Shown one piece after another: positions 50,391 through 59,804 of a stretch of 64,000 bases of DNA. Each line of letters starts with the position of its first letter. The stretch's first letter is position 1. The DNA comes from Wandonia haliotis (GTDB lineage: Bacteria; Bacteroidota; Bacteroidia; Flavobacteriales_D; Crocinitomicaceae), in NCBI RefSeq assembly GCF_039523435.1, contig NZ_BAAAFH010000003.1, positions 620,001-684,000 on the forward strand. Direction: 5' to 3'. The notes beneath the pieces are model-generated. The model was not told where the DNA came from, did no database searches, and saw only the letters and a list, made by a program, of their open reading frames with translations. The translations under genes and the position numbers were made by a program.

Positions 50391-51761
50391 ATGGCGAAGC
50401 AAAAGACAGCATATTTTTGTCAGGAATGTGGTTATGAATCTCCCAAATGGTTGGGGAAATGCCCCTCCTGTAGTTCGTGGAATTCTATGGTTGAAGAACT
50501 GGTAACCACGTCAAAAGCTGCGTCTCAGGTTGTTGCTTTTTCGAAAAATAAGCGTGTCAAGAGTGAGTCGCGTTTGATGCAGGATATTGAGGTGATCGGA
50601 CAGCCACGTGTGGAGACAGGAGACAAAGAGCTGGATAGGGTTTTGGGGGGTGGTGTTGTCCCGGGTTCATTGATCTTATTTGGCGGAGAACCGGGAATCG
50701 GAAAATCAACGCTTCTGCTGCAGCTTTCTGTTCGTATGGGAAAGAAAATTCTTTATGTTTCAGGAGAAGAAAGCGAACAGCAGATTAAAATGCGTGCAGA
50801 TCGTATTGGTATAGCGAACAATTCCTGTTATATCCTGACAGAGACCAATACACAACAGATTTTTACACAAATAGAACAAATAGAACCGGAACTGGTTATA
50901 GTAGATTCAATTCAGACGCTGCACTCTGACCTGATTGAATCAACTCCCGGAAGCATTTCACAGATTAAAGAATGCACAGCTGAATTTCTGCGTTTTGCTA
51001 AAGAAACCCACACGCCGGTTTTTCTGATCGGTCATATAACAAAAGAAGGAAATCTGGCAGGACCTAAAGTATTAGAACATATGGTGGATGCCGTTCTTCA
51101 GTTTGAGGGAGATCGAAATCATGTATATCGTTTACTGAGAACCGTAAAAAACCGTTTCGGTTCGACGAATGAACTGGGGATTTACGAAATGCAAAGTAGT
51201 GGGTTAAGACAAGTCGAAAATCCGAGTGAAATTCTGATTGGTCAAAATCCGGATCAACTGAGCGGAGTTGCTATTGCTGCGACTATTGAAGGGATTCGCC
51301 CGATTCTGATAGAAGTACAGGCATTGGTTTCAACAGCTGCGTACGGAACTCCGCAGCGTTCTGCAACAGGGTTCGATTTACGACGAATGAACATGTTACT
51401 TGCGGTACTCGAAAAACGCTGCGGTTTCCGTTTGGGAGCGAAGGATGTGTTTCTGAATATTGCCGGTGGAATCAAAGTAGATGATCCGGCGATTGACTTA
51501 GCTGTTGTTTCTGCTATCCTCTCTTCAAATGCTGATATTTCTATTCCCAGAGATACTTGTTTGGCAGCAGAAGTTGGGCTGAGTGGAGAGATTCGCCCGG
51601 TACAACGAGTGGAACAACGTGTACATGAGGCTGAAAAACTGGGGTTTGCCAGAATTATCGTTTCTTCTCAAAATAAGGGAATAGCTGCTTTACGAACCAA
51701 AAGTATAGAAGTCATTCAGTGTAGTAAAATAGAGCAGGTATTAAAGGCATTGTTTGCCTAA
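50391..51761 (+). CDS. radA: DNA repair protein RadA
   Basis: 456 residues. N-terminal zinc finger CQECGYESPKWLGKCPSC, RecA-like ATPase with Walker A GGEPGIGKST, the RadA signature KNRFGSTNELG and a C-terminal Lon-protease-like domain (GTPQRSATGFDLRRMNMLLAVLE as separate segments). RadA is a hexameric helicase that extends D-loops in recombination and repair. Start ATG 50391 gives the standard MAKxKTAYFCQECG opening. Independent of the crt genes by function, though only 71 bases downstream. Confidence 0.97.
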   Translation: MAKQKTAYFCQECGYESPKWLGKCPSCSSWNSMVEELVTTSKAASQVVAFSKNKRVKSESRLMQDIEVIGQPRVETGDKELDRVLGGGVVPGSLILFGGEPGIGKSTLLLQLSVRMGKKILYVSGEESEQQIKMRADRIGIANNSCYILTETNTQQIFTQIEQIEPELVIVDSIQTLHSDLIESTPGSISQIKECTAEFLRFAKETHTPVFLIGHITKEGNLAGPKVLEHMVDAVLQFEGDRNHVYRLLRTVKNRFGSTNELGIYEMQSSGLRQVENPSEILIGQNPDQLSGVAIAATIEGIRPILIEVQALVSTAAYGTPQRSATGFDLRRMNMLLAVLEKRCGFRLGAKDVFLNIAGGIKVDDPAIDLAVVSAILSSNADISIPRDTCLAAEVGLSGEIRPVQRVEQRVHEAEKLGFARIIVSSQNKGIAALRTKSIEVIQCSKIEQVLKALFA

Positions 51762-51897
51762 TCGCAACTCAATATAGTTCCCTGATAATCTGAGATGAGA
51801 ATAATTACAAGTCACGCAATAAAAGTAAATTATTTACGTCTTATGACTGAATTTTTGTTTCTTTGAAAGAAAATAACGCAAACTTACAACTTGATTT

Positions 51898-52788
51898 ATG
51901 AAAAAGGTAGGATTGATTTTAGCGATGCTTTTTGTTGTTTCGATAGTGATGGGACAGCAACAGACAAATAAAGAGAGAATTGCTCAATTGCCTGAGTTGA
52001 TTGAAGAACAGGCTGCTGCAGAAAAATATGATGAAGCTGCAAAACTTTCAAGAGAGCTTGAACTTCGTGAGGAGTTGGAAATTGCATTGAAAGATAAAGA
52101 TTATAAAAAAGCAGCTCAACTGAAAGATGAGTTGGATAAGTTGGAGAAAGAAGGACTGAAGACGTCAACAGATGCTGTTACAACTGCTCAAAAAACAGAG
52201 GAACGTCCTGTTTCAAGAAAAAAAGAGAATATTAAACTGTATCTGGATTTGACATTTGCCGGCTTTGACTCGTATGTCTATGATAGACAGGAGTATGTGG
52301 AAATGTACGATGAAAACGGATATTACATAGGCTCAACAATGCAAACCGTGCGAACACGTGATAATATGTTTGCATTAAATCTGAAGTTGGGAAATAAATT
52401 CTTTTTTGGTCCGGGAGAGAAGAAATTTCGTTTGGGATTAGATGTTAATTATTTGTCCTTGAATATGGGGCTGTCTAATTTCAACAATGGTGATTTTTTT
52501 CCAAATATGAACTTTTCAATTGTTCGCCCCGGAATTGTGGGAACATTATTCCTGAATGAAAAGAGAAATATGGGAATCGATTTTCAGGTAAATGGAGGAA
52601 TGATGTTTGCCTTGACAGGATACGATGACTTTATATTCCCTCCTAATCTAGGTGTTTCCGTTAATCCTCACATTAAGTTTTGGTACAACAAGATAGGTGG
52701 AGGAATCGAATTTAACTACGGAAGAATGAGAAATACAAATGATATTGTTTATCAACATGTAGGTCTGTTTTTCGGTTTCCGATTCTAA
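51898..52788 (+). CDS. Exported UVR-motif protein with outer-membrane barrel-like domain
   Basis: 296 residues. Signal peptide (FVVSIVMGQ), then two helical hairpins resembling the UVR motif of UvrB/UvrC and ClpC adaptors: EEQAAAEKYDEAAKLSRELE (about 36-55) and ALKDKDYKKAAQLKDELDKL (about 58-77). A linker leads to a beta-rich C-terminal domain with alternating aromatics (LYLDLTFAGFDSYVY, FALNLKLGNKFFFG, HVGLFFGFRF), probably an outer-membrane barrel. A UVR-like motif outside the cytoplasm cannot act in excision repair, so a protein-binding use is likelier. No characterised homologue known to me. Confidence 0.7.
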   Translation: MKKVGLILAMLFVVSIVMGQQQTNKERIAQLPELIEEQAAAEKYDEAAKLSRELELREELEIALKDKDYKKAAQLKDELDKLEKEGLKTSTDAVTTAQKTEERPVSRKKENIKLYLDLTFAGFDSYVYDRQEYVEMYDENGYYIGSTMQTVRTRDNMFALNLKLGNKFFFGPGEKKFRLGLDVNYLSLNMGLSNFNNGDFFPNMNFSIVRPGIVGTLFLNEKRNMGIDFQVNGGMMFALTGYDDFIFPPNLGVSVNPHIKFWYNKIGGGIEFNYGRMRNTNDIVYQHVGLFFGFRF

Positions 52789-52859
52789 TGTAGAGGAGAA
52801 TACGCTCTCTTTTCGCTGAAATTCTACTATATTTAACGTCAAATTGAACGATTGACAGA

Positions 52860-54401
52860 ATGAAGGCAGATCAGGTACTTGCAGATAAGAGAGAGAAAGC
52901 TAAAATTGGTGGTGGAGAGCAGCGGGTTGCCGCCCAGCATGCAAAAGGAAAACTTACCGCAAGAGAAAGAATCGAATTACTGCTCGACGAGGACTCTTTT
53001 CAGGAAATGGGAGGGTTTGTTCAGCACAACAGTTCTGATTTCGGTCTGGAAAATCAAAAATTTCCCGGTGATGGTGTAGTTACAGGATTCGGAACAATTC
53101 ATGGGAGGTTGACATACGTTTTCTCCCAGGATTTCACGGTTCTTGGTGGGTCTTTATCCGAAGCACATGCTGCGAAGATTTGTAAGATTATGGATCTTGC
53201 GATGAAAAACAATGCCCCGCTTATTGGTATGAATGATTCCGGTGGAGCAAGAATTCAGGAAGGAGTCGTTTCTTTGGCAGGATATGCAGATATATTTTAT
53301 CGAAACACCAAAGCATCGGGTGTAATTCCTCAGTTATCTCTGATAATGGGACCCTGTGCAGGAGGAGCAGTATACAGTCCTGCGTTGACAGATTTTGTCT
53401 TTATGGTAGAGGATACGAGTTATATGTTTGTAACCGGCCCGAATGTTGTAAAAACAGTTACACATGAGGAAGTGAATGCTGAAGACCTTGGAGGTGCTGA
53501 GGCACACGCTGTGAAGTCTGGTGTAACACACTTTACTTCGCCAAATGACTTGACGGCTATTAAGCAGGTACGGAAATTAATGACGTATATCCCTCAGAAT
53601 AATGCGGAGCGTATGATGGATCAGAAAGAATTCTCTTTTGATTCTGAGAAATTGACCCGAATTCGCAGTATTGTTCCTGAGAATCCAAACCAACCCTACG
53701 ATATGCGTGAGGTGATTGATTGTTTGATCGATGATCAGACTTTCATGGAGGTACATGAAAAATTTGCTCCCAATATAGTAGTCGGGTTTGCAAGAATAAA
53801 TGGAATAGCTGTAGGAATAGTAGCTAATCAACCGGCTCAGATGGCGGGGGTACTGGATATTGACTCGTCCCGAAAAGGTGCGCGATTTGTCCGTTTTTGT
53901 GATTCATTTAACATCCCGTTAGTTGTATTGGAAGACGTTCCGGGATTCCTTCCGGGTACGGATCAGGAGTGGCGAGGGATTATCAATCATGGTGCAAAAT
54001 TATTGTACGCTTTTTGCGAAGCAACTGTTCCACGCGTTACGGTGATTACACGGAAAGCATATGGAGGTGCGTATGACGTAATGAATTCTAAACATACAGG
54101 TGCTGATCTCAACTATGCCTGGCCCAATGCAGAAATTGCAGTGATGGGAGCCAAGGGAGCAGCTGAAATTATCTTTAGAAGAGAGATTGCAGGTGCACAG
54201 GATCCTGAACAGGAATTACAGAACAAAGAAAAAGAATATGCAGCGGCATTTGCGAACCCGTATCGTGCCGCAGAGAAAGGTTTTGTGGATGATGTTATTT
54301 TTCCTGAAGAGACACGGGAACGAATAATAAAGGCGCTATTATCGCTAAAGTCGAAGAAAGAAGTGCTTCCACAAAAGAAACACGGAAATATTCCGCTGTA
54401 A
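52860..54401 (+). CDS. Acyl-CoA carboxylase beta (carboxyltransferase) subunit
   Basis: 513 residues, PccB/MccB class. Transfers carboxyl from biotin to an acyl-CoA, most often propionyl-CoA giving methylmalonyl-CoA. KLTARERIELLLDEDSFQE, NDSGGARIQEGV, MGPCAGGAVYSPALTDF, FLPGTDQEWRGIINHGAK and YGGAYDVMNSKHTGADL are all family blocks, covering the two crotonase-like halves and both oxyanion loops. No biotin carboxylase/carrier subunit lies next to it, so the partner must be elsewhere. Substrate (propionyl-, acetyl- or other CoA) is not decidable from sequence alone. Confidence 0.9.
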   Translation: MKADQVLADKREKAKIGGGEQRVAAQHAKGKLTARERIELLLDEDSFQEMGGFVQHNSSDFGLENQKFPGDGVVTGFGTIHGRLTYVFSQDFTVLGGSLSEAHAAKICKIMDLAMKNNAPLIGMNDSGGARIQEGVVSLAGYADIFYRNTKASGVIPQLSLIMGPCAGGAVYSPALTDFVFMVEDTSYMFVTGPNVVKTVTHEEVNAEDLGGAEAHAVKSGVTHFTSPNDLTAIKQVRKLMTYIPQNNAERMMDQKEFSFDSEKLTRIRSIVPENPNQPYDMREVIDCLIDDQTFMEVHEKFAPNIVVGFARINGIAVGIVANQPAQMAGVLDIDSSRKGARFVRFCDSFNIPLVVLEDVPGFLPGTDQEWRGIINHGAKLLYAFCEATVPRVTVITRKAYGGAYDVMNSKHTGADLNYAWPNAEIAVMGAKGAAEIIFRREIAGAQDPEQELQNKEKEYAAAFANPYRAAEKGFVDDVIFPEETRERIIKALLSLKSKKEVLPQKKHGNIPL

Positions 54402-54469
54402 ACGGATAAAATAACCTGGTAAATACAACGTTTTTATACTTCTATAGGACTTGTGTGTATTATAAAAGG

Positions 54470-55315
54470 ATGAGAATACCATTTTTTGTCATAGCTTTTT
54501 TGATTCTTATTGTGGGTTCCGCTTACGGTCAGACCCGGCGTAGTTTTGCTTCTCGCTCCGAATTAGGAATTATGCTGGGAGGAAGTTACTACACAGGAGA
54601 ATTGAACCGGATGGGACATTTTCAGCAAATAGAACCTGCCGGAGGGCTTATATTCAGGTACAATGCCCACTCACGACTAGCTCTCAGACTTACGGCTTTT
54701 TATGGAAATGTAAGAGGGGATGATAGCCGTTCTCCCTATGATTTTCAACGAAACAGGAATTTGAGTTTTCGGTCACCAATTATAGAAGTAGCTGCCGGTT
54801 TTGAGTTTAACTATTTTCAATACGAAGTTGGAAATAAGAAGTATTGGATTACTTCCTATATGTTTGGAGGGATTGGTGGTTTTTATATGAATCCCAAAGC
54901 AAACCTGAATGGGGAATGGGTAGAACTGCGCCCGCTTGGTACAGAGGGACAGGGAACAGCGCTTTCTTCTAAGAAACCATATCCGTTGACACAGCTGGCT
55001 GTTCCAATGGGGCTGGGACTGAAAATGAGTATCGGAAAAAGAGTATCTATAGGAATTGAATACGGTTTACGTTGGACATTTACCGATTATATTGATGACG
55101 TGAGCGGAAGCTATGTTGACCCGGTGGCACTTGCAGAAATTAACGGACCTATGGCTGCTGCTCTTTCCGACAGAAGTATAACACCTTTGGGGTATGAAGG
55201 AGTGAATACAGGCTACAGAAGAGGTGATCCCAATAATAAAGATTGGTATAGTTTCTTCGGACTGATGCTCACTGTTACTTTGGGAGACCCTTCAACCTGC
55301 TGGACAGGGCGCTGA
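54470..55315 (+). CDS. PorG-like (DUF6089) outer-membrane barrel protein
   Basis: 281 residues from ATG 54470; GTG 54455 in frame adds five residues before the signal. Signal peptide ending VGSAYGQ. An eight-stranded-barrel pattern follows: ELGIMLGGSYYTGELNR, NAHSRLALRLTAFYG, GFEFNYFQYE, SIGIEYGLRWTFTDYIDDVSG and the closing GDPNNKDWYSFFGLMLTVTL. This matches DUF6089, which includes PorG of the type IX secretion system. Consistent with the two T9SS substrates in the window, but several paralogues exist in such genomes, so porG is not asserted. Confidence 0.78.
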   Translation: MRIPFFVIAFLILIVGSAYGQTRRSFASRSELGIMLGGSYYTGELNRMGHFQQIEPAGGLIFRYNAHSRLALRLTAFYGNVRGDDSRSPYDFQRNRNLSFRSPIIEVAAGFEFNYFQYEVGNKKYWITSYMFGGIGGFYMNPKANLNGEWVELRPLGTEGQGTALSSKKPYPLTQLAVPMGLGLKMSIGKRVSIGIEYGLRWTFTDYIDDVSGSYVDPVALAEINGPMAAALSDRSITPLGYEGVNTGYRRGDPNNKDWYSFFGLMLTVTLGDPSTCWTGR

Positions 55316-55364
55316 TAATTTTCTTCATTTTTAATCTGTACGTATAATATTACGGACAATACTC

Positions 55365-55372
55365 TATTTTTG
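55365..55372 (+). promoter_or_regulatory. -7 box for prfB
   Basis: TATTTTTG, exact TAnnTTTG match, four bases before ATG 55377. Implies a leaderless or nearly leaderless mRNA. No TTTG at the expected -33 position. Confidence 0.5.
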
Positions 55373-55376
55373 TGAC

Positions 55377-56468
55377 ATGATTAATCAAGACCATATTAAG
55401 GAGCTGGGACAGCGAATAGATAAAATGAAAGCTTACCTTTCGATCGATCAAAAGCGACTTGAAGTAAGCGAAGACGAGATTCGTACACAAGATCCTTCGT
55501 TTTGGGATGATCCGAAAGAAGCGGAAATTCTGTTGAAAAAAATCAGAGGAAAGAAATACTGGGTAGAAACATTTGATGAAGTCAGTTCACAATTGGATGA
55601 CCTGAGTGTTTTACTGGAGTTTTTCAAAGAAGGAGAAGCGACAGAAGAAGAAGTAAGTTCGTACTATGATCGACTTCTTGAAAAAGTAGAAGAGCTGGAG
55701 CTGAAAAATATGTTATCCAGTGAAGAGGATAGCCTGAATGCTGTTTTGCAAATTACAGCCGGAGCCGGAGGAACAGAGAGTTGTGACTGGGCGTCTATGT
55801 TGATGCGTATGTACATGATGTGGGGAGAGAAAAATGGGTATAAGGTCAAAGAGATTAACTACCAGGAAGGGGAAGTTGCCGGGATAAAGACGGTAACTCT
55901 TGAGTTTGAGGGTGAATTTGCGTTTGGTTACCTGAAGGGAGAAAACGGAGTTCATCGTCTTGTTAGAATATCTCCTTTTGATTCCAACGCAAAACGGCAT
56001 ACTTCATTTGCTTCCGTATATGTGTATCCGTTGGTCGATGATTCGATTGAAATTCAAATCAATCCTGCTGACATTACGTTTGAAACCTTCCGTTCCGGAG
56101 GAAAAGGTGGGCAGAACGTAAATAAGGTTGAAACGGCTGTTCGTTTACGACATGCTCCTTCCGGGATTATTATAGAGAACTCTGAGTCCAGATCTCAGTT
56201 GGGGAATAAAGAAAAAGCGATGCAACTTCTGAAATCACAGTTGTATGAATTGGAGTTGAGAGCACGCATGGAAAAGCGGAATGAAATTGAAGCCGGGAAG
56301 AAAAAGATTGAGTGGGGTTCGCAGATCCGGAATTACGTAATGCACCCGTATAAACTGGTTAAAGATGTGCGGACTGCTCATGAGACAGGAAATGTCGAAG
56401 CTGTAATGGACGGAGATATTAACGATTTTCTAAAAGCCTATCTAATGATGTTCGGAGAAAAGATATAG
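55377..56468 (+). CDS. prfB: Peptide chain release factor 2
   Basis: 363 residues in one continuous frame. Recognises UGA and UAA stop codons and triggers peptide release. GGQ loop in RSGGKGGQNVNKVETAV, SPF-type anticodon-like region in VRISPFDSNAKRHTSFASV. In many bacteria this gene needs a +1 frameshift at an in-frame UGA near codon 26; here the equivalent site reads KAYLSIDQKRL with a Ser codon (TCG) where the UGA would be, so no frameshift is required. Leaderless-type promoter immediately upstream. Its end lies seven bases from the convergent cyclase gene. Confidence 0.96.
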   Translation: MINQDHIKELGQRIDKMKAYLSIDQKRLEVSEDEIRTQDPSFWDDPKEAEILLKKIRGKKYWVETFDEVSSQLDDLSVLLEFFKEGEATEEEVSSYYDRLLEKVEELELKNMLSSEEDSLNAVLQITAGAGGTESCDWASMLMRMYMMWGEKNGYKVKEINYQEGEVAGIKTVTLEFEGEFAFGYLKGENGVHRLVRISPFDSNAKRHTSFASVYVYPLVDDSIEIQINPADITFETFRSGGKGGQNVNKVETAVRLRHAPSGIIIENSESRSQLGNKEKAMQLLKSQLYELELRARMEKRNEIEAGKKKIEWGSQIRNYVMHPYKLVKDVRTAHETGNVEAVMDGDINDFLKAYLMMFGEKI

Positions 56469-56475
56469 GAAAGAA

Positions 56476-57237
56476 TCAACTACCTTTTTGTATTGTAAAC
56501 AAGACGGGGCGTGAAGGCGCAGCGTCATTATCAAAAGCAGCAACCTGAAGGTTGAGCATGTATATTCCATCATTTACTGTTTCGGGAACATAAATTAACT
56601 CGGTGATCGTTGCGTCGAAACGGGGAGTATTTGGGTAGCACCAGAAACGATGATGAAAATCAAGAACACCTGCATCAACTTCTCTGTCCACACTGGGAAG
56701 GTCTACAAGAAGATGCTTGACTCCCCTGGATACAAGGTAATCAGCAATCTCTGCATCGAAATAAGGCGGATTCGTTCCTGAGTAGATAGCAGATTTCTTA
56801 CTTTCAGGATTAGGAAGAGTACGGATAATAATTGCTTCTGCGTGTATTTCTGCCGATTTTTGGATTTGATCAAGTGTGATGACATTATCTTCAACCCCTT
56901 CATCCGGGTGGTGTCTTTTTCTCGGAGTTACAGTGATCACTTGTGCTGTAAACCAGAATTCTTTCAGATGAGTGTTAATACTTTCGACTTCCCTGCTTAT
57001 ATGCCCGAGACATTCTGTATGTGTACCATGTCCGTGAGGGTTAAAAGCAATATTCCGGAAGTTGACGGATCCTCCTTCTGCTACGGAACCGGTAAAACCA
57101 TTTGCCCGTACAGGTTCAAATTCAGGAAGATCAACATACCAGGCTCTGGGGTTGTGAGTCTTGTTTGTAAGTTCTATAGATAAATCTATCCCTTCAGAAG
57201 TTTCAATATATTCATTGTGACTGATCCGGAGCCGCAT
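56476..57237 (-). CDS. Cyclase-family hydrolase (kynurenine formamidase-like fold)
   Basis: 253 residues from ATG 57237 (MRLRISHNEYIE); an ATG at 57264 would add nine basic residues and is less likely. The metal site NPHGHGTHTECLGHI matches the H-x-GTH-x-[DE] motif of the cyclase superfamily (kynurenine formamidase, isatin hydrolase). DLSIELTNKTHNPRAWYV, HAEAIIIRTLPN and LVDLPSVDREVD are other landmarks. Substrate unknown; neither tryptophan 2,3-dioxygenase nor kynureninase is near. Convergent with prfB, upstream of nothing obvious. Confidence 0.82.
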   Translation of the reverse strand: MRLRISHNEYIETSEGIDLSIELTNKTHNPRAWYVDLPEFEPVRANGFTGSVAEGGSVNFRNIAFNPHGHGTHTECLGHISREVESINTHLKEFWFTAQVITVTPRKRHHPDEGVEDNVITLDQIQKSAEIHAEAIIIRTLPNPESKKSAIYSGTNPPYFDAEIADYLVSRGVKHLLVDLPSVDREVDAGVLDFHHRFWCYPNTPRFDATITELIYVPETVNDGIYMLNLQVAAFDNDAAPSRPVLFTIQKGS

Positions 57238-57316
57238 AATTGGTTTTTTCCTAAAAATAATCAATTTTTTGAAGTGGAAACAGCTTTGTACGAGATAAGA
57301 AAAAGAGCTTTGATTT

Positions 57317-57883
57317 CTATTTTTTCCATTCGGTAGACTCCATCAGATGAATAAGGTCTTCGCGAACATATTGGAGTACCGGATAAATTGAATCGTAATT
57401 TGGTTTGGCATTGAAATAAACAGCACCGCGGATGAAGTGATCAGTACTGTCTGTGAAATAAAACTGGAACGGAGAAGCCGCATTCCCCTGTATTTCAAAA
57501 AACGTTCCGAAGATTCTTTGATCGGAATTAATAATAGTTGTGTCTTCTATGGCAGCAGCCTTCACGATATGATCCTGTACTTTTTGGATAGAATAATTAA
57601 TATAAGCCGATAAGGCGGTATCAACGGGAAGGTAACTGAGATGGATAACACCATTGAATCGTGTAAGATCTATATCCTTGTGACAGGAACCTTCCGAAGC
57701 CGGTTTACTGTCCATATAGGTTGCCAGTTCCATCGAATAAGGACAGTCATCTGCAACACGCGTATAGGCTCTTTCCGGAAACTCCATACGAAGAGGAGCA
57801 GTTGGCTTGGGGATATAAAATTCCTCTTCTGAACAGGCGGTTACTAAACCTGCAATCATCATGTATATTACAAATCTTTTCAT
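57317..57883 (-). CDS. gldD: Gliding motility lipoprotein GldD
   Basis: 188 residues. Lipobox GLVTACSEEE, then the family opening FYIPKPTAPLRMEFPERAY, DCPYSMELATY and HKDIDLTRFNGVIHLSYLPV. GldD is needed for gliding and type IX secretion in flavobacteria, attached to the outer face of a membrane. Its ATG overlaps the gldE stop by four bases (57880-57883). Last gene of the mutY-ssb-gldE-gldD series on the minus strand. Confidence 0.92.
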   Translation of the reverse strand: MKRFVIYMMIAGLVTACSEEEFYIPKPTAPLRMEFPERAYTRVADDCPYSMELATYMDSKPASEGSCHKDIDLTRFNGVIHLSYLPVDTALSAYINYSIQKVQDHIVKAAAIEDTTIINSDQRIFGTFFEIQGNAASPFQFYFTDSTDHFIRGAVYFNAKPNYDSIYPVLQYVREDLIHLMESTEWKK

Positions 57884-59235
57884 CTGTTTTCCTCCTGCGT
57901 TTTTTCCGGTTGGCGAATGACTTTCACCATTTTTACTCTTCTTTTATCTGAAGCCTCAACAACAAAGGTCAACCCGTTGAAATGCAAACGTTCATTTTTT
58001 CGCAATATTTTTCCGGCCTGCTCAATCATAAACCCGGCAATAGAATCAGAGTCTCCTTTAACATCTTCAAATTCTCTTCCGTCAATATTCAGTACTTTGT
58101 ACATATCCAAAAGAGGGGTCTTGCCTTCAAATATATAGGTCGTATCGTTGATTTTGCTGTAGACAAGATCGTCATCATCAAATTCATCAGTTATCTCTCC
58201 GACAATTTCTTCTAAAACATCTTCCAGTGTAACAATACCATTGGTCCCGCCGTATTCGTCAACAACAACAGCCATGTGCATCTTTCTGTTCTGAAAATCT
58301 TTAAGTAAATCGTCGATCTTTTTATTTTCAGGCACAAAGAAAGGAGTTCGAATCAGACTTTGCCAGACAAAGGAAACCTCCTCGCTTAGGTGTGCCAACA
58401 GGTCCTTAACATAAAGGATTCCGATAACATTGTCAAACGACTCCCGGTAAACAGGAATGCGTGAAAATCCACTTTCAAGGATCGTTTCGAGAACTTCGTT
58501 ATAATCGGAGTCTTCATCAATAGCTATAGTATCCACTCGGGAACACATAATTTGTTTCACATCTGTGTTTCCGAATTTCACAATTCCTTCCAGGATTTTA
58601 TGCTCTTCTTCATCACTATCTTCTTCCTTGGTCAATGCTAGTGCCTGTTCCAGGTCATCTGTAGATAGTTTTAACTCTCTTTTTTTAGCCTTTTTGTTTA
58701 TGATTTCAGTTCCGTATACCAATCCATACATTAACCAGGAGAAAGGAGGTACTTTTGAGGTTACCCGTAGGGGATACCCCATAAACCGTGCAAGAGCTAA
58801 ACCATTTTTTGTGGCAAAAACCTTGGGGATTACTTCTCCTATAAGAAGAATAACAAATGTAATCCCTACAACCTGAGCGAAGAAGGCAAGAGTAGGGTGA
58901 GCAACCCAAAAAGCCTGTCTGAACAAGTCTTCTGTCATAAAACCTGAAAGAACAACTATTCCTACGTTGACAAAATTATTTGTGATCAGGATTGTCGCCA
59001 GAAGTTCTTTGGGTTTGGAAAGTAAATCCAGAACAAGATCGTTACGTTTGGATTTTTCTGATTTTAGTTCTTCAATGTCCTTAGGTTCTAAGGAGAAAAA
59101 AGCTACTTCCGAACCCGAAATAAGTGCGGAGAGGAAAAGAAGTACTACTAAAATTAATGAATTGACTACAAAAAGTAAGTCAAATTGAATGGCCCCAATT
59201 AAGGGGAAAAGACTGGACGGTTCAATATCAGACAT
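57880..59235 (-). CDS. gldE: GldE: CNNM/CorC-type membrane protein
   Basis: 451 residues. A CNNM (DUF21) domain with about four transmembrane helices (VVLLFLSALISGSEVAFFSLEP at the start), a CBS pair (CSRVDTIAIDEDSDYNEVLE, HMAVVVDEYGGTNGIVTLED) and a C-terminal CorC/HlyC domain. In flavobacteria this gene next to gldD is gldE; it supports gliding when GldD is limiting, and homologues transport magnesium or cobalt. Coupled to gldD by overlap and 15 bases after ssb. Confidence 0.92.
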   Translation of the reverse strand: MSDIEPSSLFPLIGAIQFDLLFVVNSLILVVLLFLSALISGSEVAFFSLEPKDIEELKSEKSKRNDLVLDLLSKPKELLATILITNNFVNVGIVVLSGFMTEDLFRQAFWVAHPTLAFFAQVVGITFVILLIGEVIPKVFATKNGLALARFMGYPLRVTSKVPPFSWLMYGLVYGTEIINKKAKKRELKLSTDDLEQALALTKEEDSDEEEHKILEGIVKFGNTDVKQIMCSRVDTIAIDEDSDYNEVLETILESGFSRIPVYRESFDNVIGILYVKDLLAHLSEEVSFVWQSLIRTPFFVPENKKIDDLLKDFQNRKMHMAVVVDEYGGTNGIVTLEDVLEEIVGEITDEFDDDDLVYSKINDTTYIFEGKTPLLDMYKVLNIDGREFEDVKGDSDSIAGFMIEQAGKILRKNERLHFNGLTFVVEASDKRRVKMVKVIRQPEKTQEENR

Positions 59236-59250
59236 ACAAGCTATTATTGA

Positions 59251-59724
59251 TTAAAATGGCAAATCATCATCATCTTCCATAAAATCATTACTCATCGGAG
59301 TGTGAGGTCTGTTTTCTTCACGAGTCGGAGGGTAAGACGGTTTCGCATCATTAGTACCACCACCTTGTTGATTTTGTGTCATTTCTTCCCGTGGTGAGAG
59401 CATGGTCATGTTATCAGCAATAATTTCCGTTGTATAACGCATATTACCGTCTTTATCATTCCAGGAACGGGTACGTAATTTCCCTTCAATATACACTTTC
59501 TGACCTTTTTTAAGGTACTTTTCTGCCACTTCGGCTAATCCTCTCCAAAGGACAATATTGTGCCATTCGGTTTGATTTCTACGTTCACCGGTAGTTCTGT
59601 CAGTATAAGTTTCCGAAGTAGCAAGCGAAAAACCTGCTACGGGAACACCTGATTCCAGATAACGAACTTCCGGGTCACGTCCCAGATTTCCGATTAATAT
59701 AACTTTATTTACGCTTCCTGCCAT
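59251..59724 (-). CDS. ssb: Single-stranded DNA-binding protein
   Basis: 157 residues. OB fold opening NKVILIGNLGRDPEVRYLESG, FSLATSETYTD, NQTEWHNIVLWRGLAEVAEKY and KGQKVYIEGKLRTRSW, a Gln/Pro-rich linker, and the acidic tip MEDDDDLPF that recruits repair and replication partners. Lies between mutY and gldE, the conserved flavobacterial order. The start is ATG 59724, 80 bases after the mutY stop. Confidence 0.97.
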   Translation of the reverse strand: MAGSVNKVILIGNLGRDPEVRYLESGVPVAGFSLATSETYTDRTTGERRNQTEWHNIVLWRGLAEVAEKYLKKGQKVYIEGKLRTRSWNDKDGNMRYTTEIIADNMTMLSPREEMTQNQQGGGTNDAKPSYPPTREENRPHTPMSNDFMEDDDDLPF

Positions 59725-59804
59725 TTTGCTGAATCTTGTAACAAACGTACGTATTTTTTTTGATTTTCGCTTACAATTTAATGGTGGTCTGTTAAGGAAA
59801 TCAG

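Noticed and set aside
55430..55460. Possible programmed frameshift in prfB
   Set aside because: The frame is continuous with a Ser codon at the usual UGA position.
30091..57237. ACMSD-like gene and cyclase-family gene as parts of a kynurenine pathway, or linked to kynurenine in MbnP
   Set aside because: They are 25 kb apart, no other pathway gene is present, and both families are broad in substrate. Protein-bound kynurenine in MbnP is not a free metabolite.
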